A stretch of DNA of 39,127 bases from Hydrocarboniphaga sp. (lineage in GTDB: Bacteria > Pseudomonadota > Gammaproteobacteria > Nevskiales > Nevskiaceae), in NCBI RefSeq assembly GCF_028291725.1, contig NZ_JAQGNT010000089.1:1-39127 (forward strand), read 5' to 3'. The position numbers and the translations under genes were made by a program. Below, in pieces: positions 26,379 to 33,045 of this stretch. Under the pieces are notes generated by a model, which saw only the letters and a list, made by a program, of their open reading frames with translations, did not search any database and was not told the DNA's origin. Positions within the stretch are counted from its first letter, which is position 1. Each line of letters begins with the position of its first letter.

Positions 26379-29300
26379 TGCTCAACGTCGGTCTGCTCAA
26401 GCTCGATGCCGAGCTTGCCGGCGAAATCCTTCAAGTCATGCCCCGAGGCGAAGTGCGCCTTGCGGAACATCATAGTCACCGGCGTATCCGGCGCGAACTT
26501 CTCCAGCACCTTGGTCAGCAGCGCGGTGATGAAGGCCGCATCGACGCGTACCTCGCCTACCATGATGCTGGCCACTTTGTTGCCCTGACCGACAGTCAAG
26601 GACACGTTCTCGAACTCGGCTGACTTGTCGGCGGCTTGCTTGAGGCCTTCGAAAGTGGTGGCACGCGAGTCGAGCTTGCGGCCTGTGCGCGACAGCAAGC
26701 GCGCAGCCTTGACGTCGTCGATCTGCACGCCCTTCTTGCCCCGCGCCGGAAAGCGAAAATCAGCCTTGGTCTCCAACCCATCGACGGCAGCAAAGGCGCG
26801 CAGCAGCACGTCGTCGTCGCCGATCTGGACTGCGGTCGCGTAGGGCACGCCGTCGCGTGGCTCGCTGCCATCAAGCGTGTAGCGGATTTCGCCGCGTGGC
26901 GCGACCAACAGCTCCACCGTCCGCTTCCCGCCGGCCTCGCCAAGCCGGTTGCGCAACATGAGCTGGTTGGTCCAGGTCACCGGATCGCCAACCTCGTATT
27001 GCCCCGAGACGTCACGGACCATGAAGCTGACGCGCAGCGCCGCTGTGGCGTACGGGTTGTTCTTGAGCACTGGGCTGGTCTCAGATACCGACGCATCTTC
27101 GGCGAAGTGAATGCGTGGTGCCGGCCCGGCATTCACGGGATTTACCCGCAAGCGCACGCGGCCTTCGTCACCCAGTTCGGGCTCGGCGACGATCTGGACG
27201 GTGGTGCGCTTCTTCTTCGGTTTCTTGCTGACATAGCCGTTGCCCAGGTCTTCCCACAGGCCACGGTTGCAGGCGATGGTCTTGAGTGTGTCCAGGCCGC
27301 GCGGTGGCAGCCAGGGCATACCGGCTTGCTCGGTGTAACGGTCGGCTGCGTCGGACCAGCGGGTTTCGTCCTGGTTCTCGGGCCACAGCAGATCCTGTGA
27401 CTTGTCGCGGATGGCATCGAACTCTTTCTCGACATCGAGGAAGAGCTTGAGCGGGTTGGATGTGAGCGTCTTCTCGATCTGCTCTTCACCGTTGAAGGGC
27501 TTGTTGGCATCGCGCGTCATGTCCAGCGGCTTGGGCGCCAACTGCGGTGGCTTGCCGGCGCGCTGGATGGGAAACAGCACCTTGTCAAACAGGCTCAGCA
27601 CGGTGGCATTGAAGTCCTGCTCGTAGGCCTGCTGCTTGCGCTCCAGGTCGTCGCGCTGCGGATGACCCTTGGCAATGCGGCCATCGGCCTTCTGCGCCGC
27701 GAACAATTGGCGTGCAGCCTTTTCGACGCTGCCCATCGCGGTCTTGTCGCCAGTGAGCACGCACAGATTGTTCTTCTGGCTCAGGCCATCGAAAAACTTC
27801 TGCACTTCGTCGGGCGGAATCTTGGCGTCAGGGCTAACGACCAACAGCACCCGCCCGCGCCGCACGCGGTCAGCCACGTCTTCGAGGCGCGGCAGCGGAA
27901 GCACATCGTCATAGACGGTCTTTCGAGTGGCCTTGAACATGTCCCGCAGGCGGTGACGGATCAGGTCATCGACCTGGTTGTCCGGCGCATCATGGGCCAG
28001 GCTCTGCAGCAGCTTGGTCAGGTTCTCTTGCCGGTCGAAGTAGTAGCGGCCCTCGGGCGTGTGGTGCAGGTACCAGGCGGCCTTCTCCAACTCTTCGAAC
28101 GCGGCTAGAAAGTCTGACGGCTCGCGCAGCGGCGACACCAAGCATTCGACCATTTCCTCGCGGGTGAGACCCTTCACGGCGTTTACGGCGGTTGACAGGC
28201 TGGCGGTTATCAGCAGCGCGCCCACCTGGGTGGCGGCTTCCTTGCCGGTTTGCAGGTCAATCACCTGCGCGTGCGCCGACAACTGAGCATCCCAGAGGTC
28301 TTTCGCGATCACGTCCCGCATGCCCGAAATCTCGGTCAGCTTGTCGCGCACATCGGGTACCGAAAAATCGAAGTGCTGTGGGCCGATCAGGAATACGTCG
28401 TTCGCTTTGCGGTCCCATACGGATTTGAGCAGGCGCGACACCAGCTCGATCAGGCCGCGGGTCTGCTTGAACTGCTCGTTCTCCTTGAACAGCGCCACCA
28501 CGTTTTTCAGGCGCGGGTGGAACGGGTAGGTCGCCACGATCTCATCGGCGATGGCCTCGGCGCCGCGGTTGGCGGTCTTGGATTTGGCGGCCTCTTCCAG
28601 CTTGCGGCCGAAGGCGTCGGCGATGTCCTCGATCTCGTTCTTGTCGGGTAGCGACGAAAACAGCCGCTTACGCAGGATGTCGTAGATCTCGTTGGCGGCC
28701 AGATCGACGGGCGTGATGGTGCGTTCCTGGCGGCCCAACTCGGCACGCGCATCCTGCAGCGCCTTGTTGATGAGCTTGCCACCGGTTTCATACGCGGCGG
28801 CAAGGTCCGAGGCGACGATGCAGACGTTTTTCTTCTTGCCGGCAGCCGTGAGCAGGTTGGCGAATGCCCTCGTGGCGATGTCGGCCACGGTGCCGTTGCC
28901 GACTTTCTGTGTATCGAGGTAATGGAAGTACGGCGGCAGCTCGTCGAGCAGGATCAGCACCGGCTCGTCGCCCTCGAAGAGCTTGAGCCAATCTTTCTCA
29001 TCGGGAGCCTTGGGGCCGCCGGTCCAGAAGCTGCGGAACTGCTCTCCCTTGCCCAGCTGAGTGGCGATCTCGCCCCAGAAGAAGTGATCGGGATTGTTGC
29101 GGCCATTGAAAGCCGCGATGGTCGCGCCCTGAAAGCCATCTGCGTGTGCCATGCCGGCGCAGTACTTCGCCCTTAAGGTCGCGTGGCGGGCCAGCAAGCC
29201 GAAGCCAACGAGCAAATGCGTCTTGCCACCGCCCATGGCCTGCCTGAGATGGAATACAGCCTGTGATGACGCGCCGGCGAGCCTGGCGATGCCTTCCGTG

Positions 29301-29458
29301 ATGAGAGCCTTCATCCCTTGCGTGATAAAGGTTCGCTCAAAGAACGCGGCACCATTGCCTTCCGCCTGAATCAGCTCGTCGAGCTGTTCGATCTGATCGC
29401 TGAGCTTCACGTTCAGGGCGTTTGGTTGTAGTAGGCAGGCGTCGCGGACGGTCTTCAT
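26375..29458 (-). CDS. DUF499 ATPase of an Hma-like defence system
   Basis: The protein has 1027 residues from ATG 29458; the open frame extends to 29530 but the conserved N-terminus begins MKTVRDACLLQPNAL. Walker A is AMGGGKTHLL (about 74-83) and Walker B is VLILLDELPPYFHYL (167-181), as in DUF499 P-loop ATPases. The C-terminal half has a region of repeated beta-type sequence (RYTLDGSEPRDG, a chitobiase-like/Fn3-like segment) before a final domain. It is the first gene of the six-gene unit. DUF499 with DUF3780, DUF1156 and a helicase is a recurrent anti-phage set (Hma, by memory). Confidence 0.88.
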   Translation of the reverse strand: MKTVRDACLLQPNALNVKLSDQIEQLDELIQAEGNGAAFFERTFITQGMKALITEGIARLAGASSQAVFHLRQAMGGGKTHLLVGFGLLARHATLRAKYCAGMAHADGFQGATIAAFNGRNNPDHFFWGEIATQLGKGEQFRSFWTGGPKAPDEKDWLKLFEGDEPVLILLDELPPYFHYLDTQKVGNGTVADIATRAFANLLTAAGKKKNVCIVASDLAAAYETGGKLINKALQDARAELGRQERTITPVDLAANEIYDILRKRLFSSLPDKNEIEDIADAFGRKLEEAAKSKTANRGAEAIADEIVATYPFHPRLKNVVALFKENEQFKQTRGLIELVSRLLKSVWDRKANDVFLIGPQHFDFSVPDVRDKLTEISGMRDVIAKDLWDAQLSAHAQVIDLQTGKEAATQVGALLITASLSTAVNAVKGLTREEMVECLVSPLREPSDFLAAFEELEKAAWYLHHTPEGRYYFDRQENLTKLLQSLAHDAPDNQVDDLIRHRLRDMFKATRKTVYDDVLPLPRLEDVADRVRRGRVLLVVSPDAKIPPDEVQKFFDGLSQKNNLCVLTGDKTAMGSVEKAARQLFAAQKADGRIAKGHPQRDDLERKQQAYEQDFNATVLSLFDKVLFPIQRAGKPPQLAPKPLDMTRDANKPFNGEEQIEKTLTSNPLKLFLDVEKEFDAIRDKSQDLLWPENQDETRWSDAADRYTEQAGMPWLPPRGLDTLKTIACNRGLWEDLGNGYVSKKPKKKRTTVQIVAEPELGDEGRVRLRVNPVNAGPAPRIHFAEDASVSETSPVLKNNPYATAALRVSFMVRDVSGQYEVGDPVTWTNQLMLRNRLGEAGGKRTVELLVAPRGEIRYTLDGSEPRDGVPYATAVQIGDDDVLLRAFAAVDGLETKADFRFPARGKKGVQIDDVKAARLLSRTGRKLDSRATTFEGLKQAADKSAEFENVSLTVGQGNKVASIMVGEVRVDAAFITALLTKVLEKFAPDTPVTMMFRKAHFASGHDLKDFAGKLGIELEQTDVEQ

Positions 29459-29701
29459 GCAGGGTCTCGTTGTGTTTTTTTTCGGCCGTATGGTGCAGCA
29501 TGAAACCGAGCGTGGACACGCCGCCGGCAACTACGGCGTCGCAGTAACGGCGGCGACGCCGAGCATCGGTCGGTGCCGAAGCTCGGCACCGAGGCTCAGT
29601 GCGCTTGGCAATGGGTATCCAGTCGAATGACGTCGGCCCTGATAGGCCCTTTCGCGCTCGAAGTCGCGTTCCCCGAAATTCTACAAGCAAAACCGGCCGG
29701 C
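29459..29701 (-). promoter_or_regulatory. Leader/promoter region of the defence operon with two hairpins
   Basis: These 243 bp lie between the integrase remnant and the DUF499 start and must hold the operon promoter. Two stable hairpins occur: 29535-29560 (ggcgtcgc / gcgacgcc, 8 bp) and 29571-29591 (cggtgccga / tcggcaccg, 9 bp, 3-nt loop). An A8 run on the coding strand (29475-29482) lies 16 bases before the start codon. I do not see confident -10/-35 boxes. The hairpins lack T tracts, so they may be operators or leader structures. Confidence 0.45.
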
Positions 29702-30609
29702 TTAAGCCTTTCTCGCATAAACACTGGCGACAGAGGTACCGCGTCCGTCGCCATGCCCGAGCGACAACGACGTTGCAGCCCTGGCCTCCCGCTCGCTGTT
29801 GCCTTCGTCCCGGTACGCTTGCACCCGTTCCTGGGCGAACTCATATCGCGCAGCATGGCTCAGGACGTTCTCGCGGTGGCAGAGGTTGCGGTAGATGCCG
29901 CGCGCCTGCTTCAGTCCGCTGGCTGACGTGCCGTCGGCACGGACGATCAGGTGCGAGGTCTTCTGCTCTCTCAGGATTGATCGCGCCCGTTCAACGGCTT
30001 TTAGAGCGCGCACTTGATCTGCTGGTTTGACCGTTCGTTCCCTGCCGCCCTTGGTCCCTTCAACGACGCGGACCGCGCGGTCACGCTTCAGCTCGCGCTC
30101 CCACCGCGCGAGGATATCGGCCCGTCCGCCGCGGATCGCTTCGGTCTCGCGGAGGCCGAGCGCGCGTTGCAGTTCCAACGTGGCGCCGATGCCAGGACGG
30201 CCGAGCGCCACTGTTTGTCCTGGAACTGCTTGATCTGTTTGTCGGACAACGGCGTTTTCGTGCCGATCCGGTTCGCGCGCTCGACGCCGAGTGCCCGGTT
30301 GCTGTAATCGGGGTTGCGTGCCAAGCCTTGCTTGCCTTCATGGCACAGGACTGCGCGCAGCTGGCTCAGCTCGTTCGCCAGCGTTCTCGGCGAGACACCT
30401 TCCTGCTGGCGAGCGCCGACATAGGCCGCGAGGTGTCGGCCGCCGACCTGATCGGCGCGATGAATCCCGAAGTTCTGCTCGCGCATCGTTCTGGCGAACG
30501 CACTGAACGTCGCCGACCGTCCCTCGCGGGTCAGATGCGCGCCCCCCAGCTGACCGCCGACCCTTTGGAGATCGGCCAGCAATTCCGTCTTCCGTCGAGA
30601 ATTGCTCAC
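29702..30609 (-). pseudogene. Frameshifted tyrosine-type integrase of the island
   Basis: Two adjacent frames together make one integrase of about 302 residues. The N-terminal part (GTG 30609 to about 30211, beginning MSNSRRKTELLADLQRVGGQ) has a SAM-like core-binding domain (TMREQNFGIHRADQVGGRHLAAYV). The C-terminal part (about 30211 to 29702) has LELQRALGLRETEAIR (first catalytic Arg region), HGDGRGTSVASVY (final Arg/Tyr region). The switch lies at the sequence coding QFQDKQ, near 30211, and looks like one lost base. It resembles the 'Integrase_1' / phage-integrase N-terminal families. It sits next to tRNA-Phe, as expected for a tRNA-targeting integrase. Confidence 0.75.
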
Positions 30610-30691
30610 GGTGCCACTTGTCGCCGGTCTTGAAGCGGGCGCGATAGCAGTAGTCGCCGCGCCATTCGATGTTGCCGAATTTCAGTTTCAT
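30338..30691 (-). CDS. Possible small ORF overlapping the integrase start, doubtful
   Basis: ATG 30691 opens a frame of 117 codons. Only its first about 38 residues (MKLKFGNIEWRGDYCYRARF, then KTGDKWHREQFSTEDG) look like protein; the rest overlaps the integrase in another phase. The same start is found, mutated, in the left repeat copy. It may be the true N-terminus of the integrase separated by a second frameshift, or a short separate gene. Confidence 0.3.
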   Translation of the reverse strand: MKLKFGNIEWRGDYCYRARFKTGDKWHREQFSTEDGIAGRSPKGRRSAGGRASDPRGTVGDVQCVRQNDARAELRDSSRRSGRRPTPRGLCRRSPAGRCLAENAGERAEPAARSPVP

Positions 30692-30870
30692 GGTGCCCCC
30701 TCGTGATAAGCCAAAGAGGAGGTGCCGGCTGCTGTTTGGGCCGCCTGGAACCGTTGTTGCCCAGTTGTTGCCCAAAACAGCCCAAAATGCCTTCAGAACC
30801 CGAAGCCAACATCGCCAATAGGCGTGGCTCAAGATGCTAAAAATGAAGGATTTTTAACGCTTCAACGAAT
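30653..30870. repeat. Right copy of the island boundary repeat
   Basis: This is the counterpart of 18030-18247 in the same orientation. It contains a tandem 11-mer gttgttgccca (30753-30763 and 30764-30774), also present with one mismatch in the left copy (18129-18150). Such tandem sites beside an integrase gene are candidates for arm-type integrase binding sites. The repeat runs up to the CCA end of tRNA-Phe. Confidence 0.8.
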
Positions 30871-30945
30871 GGTGGCCGAGGACGGAATCGAACCGCCGAC
30901 ACGGGGATTTTCAATCCCCTGCTCTACCGACTGAGCTACTCGGCC
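30870..30945 (-). tRNA. tRNA-Phe (GAA)
   Basis: This is a 76-nt cloverleaf including an encoded CCA end. On the minus strand it starts GGCCGAGTAGCTCAG and ends in CTCGGCCACCA, with acceptor stem pairing GGCCGAG/CTCGGCC. The anticodon loop is TTGAAAA on a GGGGA/TCCCC stem (anticodon at 30910-30912), and the T loop is GTTCGATTC. It is the integration target of the island. Confidence 0.98.
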
Positions 30946-31025
30946 AACTTAGGTGCTGGAAACCTTGCGCCGGAGGAACCACGGGGCGCGAAGGCCGCGT
31001 ATTAGAGCCGCGCGGCCGGGCTTCG

Positions 31026-31310
31026 TCAACCTTTCGGCGAAGGGCTGGGCGGGACGTACGAAGTTTGCGCAAGTTCGCCGCCGCCGAAGAAGTATTTCTC
31101 CATCTCCTTGGCCAGGAATTTACGCGCCTCGACGTCGGACAGGGCCAGCCGATACTCGTTGATCAGCCGTGTCTGGTGCTGCAGCCATTCCGCCCAGGCG
31201 GCCTTGGAGACGCTGTCGTAGATGCGCACGCCGAGCACGCCGGGGTAGGGCGCGCGGTCAAGACCTTCGGCCTCGAGGCCGAGCTTCACGCAGTGGACGG
31301 TTCTGGCCAT
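31026..31310 (-). CDS. yggX: Probable Fe(II)-trafficking protein YggX
   Basis: The protein has 94 residues from ATG 31310 ([19 protein letters not shown]). It matches the small YggX family: a conserved Cys near the N-terminus (C7), [34 protein letters not shown], and a C-terminal KYFFGGG. YggX protects Fe-S clusters and DNA from oxidative damage, probably by handling labile iron. The start lies inside the 3' end of mutY (25-bp overlap), and this mutY-yggX order is conserved in gammaproteobacteria. tRNA-Phe follows on the same strand. Confidence 0.95.
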   Translation of the reverse strand: MARTVHCVKLGLEAEGLDRAPYPGVLGVRIYDSVSKAAWAEWLQHQTRLINEYRLALSDVEARKFLAKEMEKYFFGGGELAQTSYVPPSPSPKG

Positions 31311-32452
31311 AGGCTCTGTTGTGCTTTCTGCGGGGCGAAGTACGCCGCGTCTAGGATTTTGCGCACCGGCGCCGGCAGGCCGGGCAGGGTGCTGGGGTCG
31401 CTCATTGTAGTCCACGCGGTCGCGCCGGCCTCGGCGACACCGGCCGGCGCGACGCGCAGGCGCAGCGGCTGCAGGCTCAGGTCGTAGTGGGTGAAGCTGT
31501 GCTCGACCGGTTCCAGCGCCTGCACCGACTCCGCGCGCAGGCCGTAACGCGCTGCAAGCTCCGCGCGCCAGTCCTGCTCGGCCGCGATCACCGGCGGGCA
31601 CCACAGGCCGCCCCAGATGCCGCTGGGCGGGCGGCGCTCCAGCAGCAGCGCGGCTTTGTCGTTCTCGATCAGCAGCAGCCAGGCGCTGCGCTGCGGACGA
31701 TCGCGCTTGGGCTTGGACGCGGGCAGTTCCGCAACGCGATCCTGCAGCCGCGCGCCGCAGTCCCCGGCAACCGGGCACACCGCGCACAGCGGTCGCCTCG
31801 AAACACAGACCTGGCTGCCCAGGTCCATGCAGGCCTGCGTGTAGTCGGCGAGCCGCGCGTCCGGCAGCAGCTTTTCGGCGTAGTTCCAGAGTCTTTGCTG
31901 TACCGCCGGCAGGCCGGGCCAGCCGGCGACCGCCGCGTGCCGCGACAGCAGGCGCTTGACGTTGCCGTCGAGGATCGCGTGGCGGTCGCCGAAAGCCTGC
32001 GACAGGATCGCGGCGGCAGTGGATCGGCCGACTCCGGGCAGTGCGATCATCTGCTCGATGTCGCGCGGCCACTCGCCGCCGCGCAGCTCGACGACGGCTT
32101 GTGCGCAGCGGTGCAGATTGCGCGCGCGGGCGTAGTAGCCCAGGCCTGCCCATCGTTGCAGCACGTCATCGATCGGCGCCGCGGCCAGGGTCTGCACGTC
32201 GGGAAAGCGCGCCAGAAAGCGCTCGAAGTACGGGATCACGGTCGTGACCTGCGTTTGCTGCAGCATCACTTCGGACAGCCATACGCGGTAGGGCTCGCGC
32301 GGGTGTTGCCAGGGCAGGTCGTGGCGGCCGTGGGTGTCGAACCAGGTGAGGAGTCGGGAGGCGAAGCTGGCTCCCTCTCCCGGCGCTGTCGCGCCACCCT
32401 CTCCCGGGAGAGGGGAAGGCTTGAGGGCGGTTGGACTTTTTGGGCGGCTCAT
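31286..32452 (-). CDS. mutY: MutY A/G-specific adenine DNA glycosylase
   Basis: The protein has 388 residues from ATG 32452, overlapping the SRPBCC gene stop by ATGA. It removes adenine mispaired with 8-oxoguanine or G. Present are [23 protein letters not shown], the helix-hairpin-helix [14 protein letters not shown] with LDGNVKRLL (catalytic Asp), the Fe-S ligands C-x6-C-x2-C-x5-C ([17 protein letters not shown]) and a C-terminal NUDIX-like domain (IWGGLWCPP). An unusual extension of about 30 residues ([15 protein letters not shown]) before the conserved start is encoded by a genomic repeat at 32372-32416. Confidence 0.95.
   Translation of the reverse strand: MSRPKSPTALKPSPLPGEGGATAPGEGASFASRLLTWFDTHGRHDLPWQHPREPYRVWLSEVMLQQTQVTTVIPYFERFLARFPDVQTLAAAPIDDVLQRWAGLGYYARARNLHRCAQAVVELRGGEWPRDIEQMIALPGVGRSTAAAILSQAFGDRHAILDGNVKRLLSRHAAVAGWPGLPAVQQRLWNYAEKLLPDARLADYTQACMDLGSQVCVSRRPLCAVCPVAGDCGARLQDRVAELPASKPKRDRPQRSAWLLLIENDKAALLLERRPPSGIWGGLWCPPVIAAEQDWRAELAARYGLRAESVQALEPVEHSFTHYDLSLQPLRLRVAPAGVAEAGATAWTTMSDPSTLPGLPAPVRKILDAAYFAPQKAQQSLWPEPSTA
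32372..32416. repeat. Palindromic ccctctcccgggagaggg-type repeat inside mutY
   Basis: Two copies of ccctctccc flank a cggcgctgtcgcgcca segment, the second within the palindrome cctctcccgggagagg. Repeats of this kind are common intergenic elements in high-GC gammaproteobacteria. Here it is in frame within the 5' part of mutY, adding residues not found in the family. Confidence 0.6.
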
Positions 32453-33045
32453 GGCGCTGCATGCGCGACGCTTTCGTGTGCCAGCCGCTCGATGCCTTCG
32501 GAGGTCTGGATCGCTTCCTGGCGCAGCTTGCGCTGCATGATCCACGGGCCGATCAGCGGCGGTATCCAGAACTTCGGCTCCAGCTCGGCATTGAATTCCA
32601 GCAGGCTCTGCGTGGCCGTTTTGCCGTCGCTCAGGCGCCAGTCGGCCTGGCCATACAGCAGATCGCTGCGCTCGGAGATGACCTTGGCACTGAGTCGTCC
32701 GCCCGGCGTCTCCGGCATGCGGCGCATGTCCTGCACCTGGTCTAGCGTCTTGCAGAAAAACGAGAAGCACATGCGCAGCTGCGTATATAGGCGCGACACC
32801 TCGGGGGACGTGGTCTCCGGCAGTATCTGCGCCTGTTTTACCGCGGCGTTGATGCGCGGCAGGTTCTGGTAATCCGCGAACACCGCGTAGGCGGCATCGG
32901 CCGATGCGTCGAGCTGCACTTTCATCGCCACGCGATAGCGGTCGCCGTCCTGCGTGACCTGCAGGCTGTCGACGACGACCGCTTGCGCAGCCGCCGGCAG
33001 CAGCATCGCAACGAGCAACAGTGTCTCAGGGCGTAGTCGGCGCAC
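32449..33045 (-). CDS. Exported SRPBCC (START-like) protein
   Basis: The protein has 198 residues from GTG 33045, which follows AAGGA at ideal spacing; an ATG at 33066 is the alternative. The signal peptide RRLRPETLLLVAMLLPAAAQA is clear. The rest is a SRPBCC/polyketide-cyclase-like fold: VAMKVQLDASADAAYAVFADYQNLPRINAAV, LRMCFSFFC and the long C-terminal helix. It is probably periplasmic lipid or hydrophobic-ligand binding (inference). It overlaps the AsmA gene upstream by 20 bp and mutY downstream by 4 bp, so these genes are one operon. Confidence 0.8.
   Translation of the reverse strand: MRRLRPETLLLVAMLLPAAAQAVVVDSLQVTQDGDRYRVAMKVQLDASADAAYAVFADYQNLPRINAAVKQAQILPETTSPEVSRLYTQLRMCFSFFCKTLDQVQDMRRMPETPGGRLSAKVISERSDLLYGQADWRLSDGKTATQSLLEFNAELEPKFWIPPLIGPWIMQRKLRQEAIQTSEGIERLAHESVAHAAP

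Larger units (their letters stand above)
18248..30869. mobile_element. Defence genomic island at the 3' end of tRNA-Phe
   Basis: This span of about 12.6 kb lies between two copies of an integrase-upstream repeat and directly abuts the 3' end of tRNA-Phe. It carries a frameshifted tyrosine-type integrase next to the tRNA and six defence or toxin-antitoxin genes on one strand. Both flanks (SnoaL-like gene; yggX-mutY) look chromosomal. The exact attL/attR core is not visible, because the left end has no intact tRNA fragment. Confidence 0.75.

Noticed and set aside
30753..30774. Start of a CRISPR array
   Set aside because: Only two adjacent 11-mers without spacers. No CRISPR repeats or cas genes occur in the window.
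31487..32872. 461-codon plus-strand frame opposite mutY
   Set aside because: It covers mutY and the SRPBCC gene on the other strand and has no recognisable domain.
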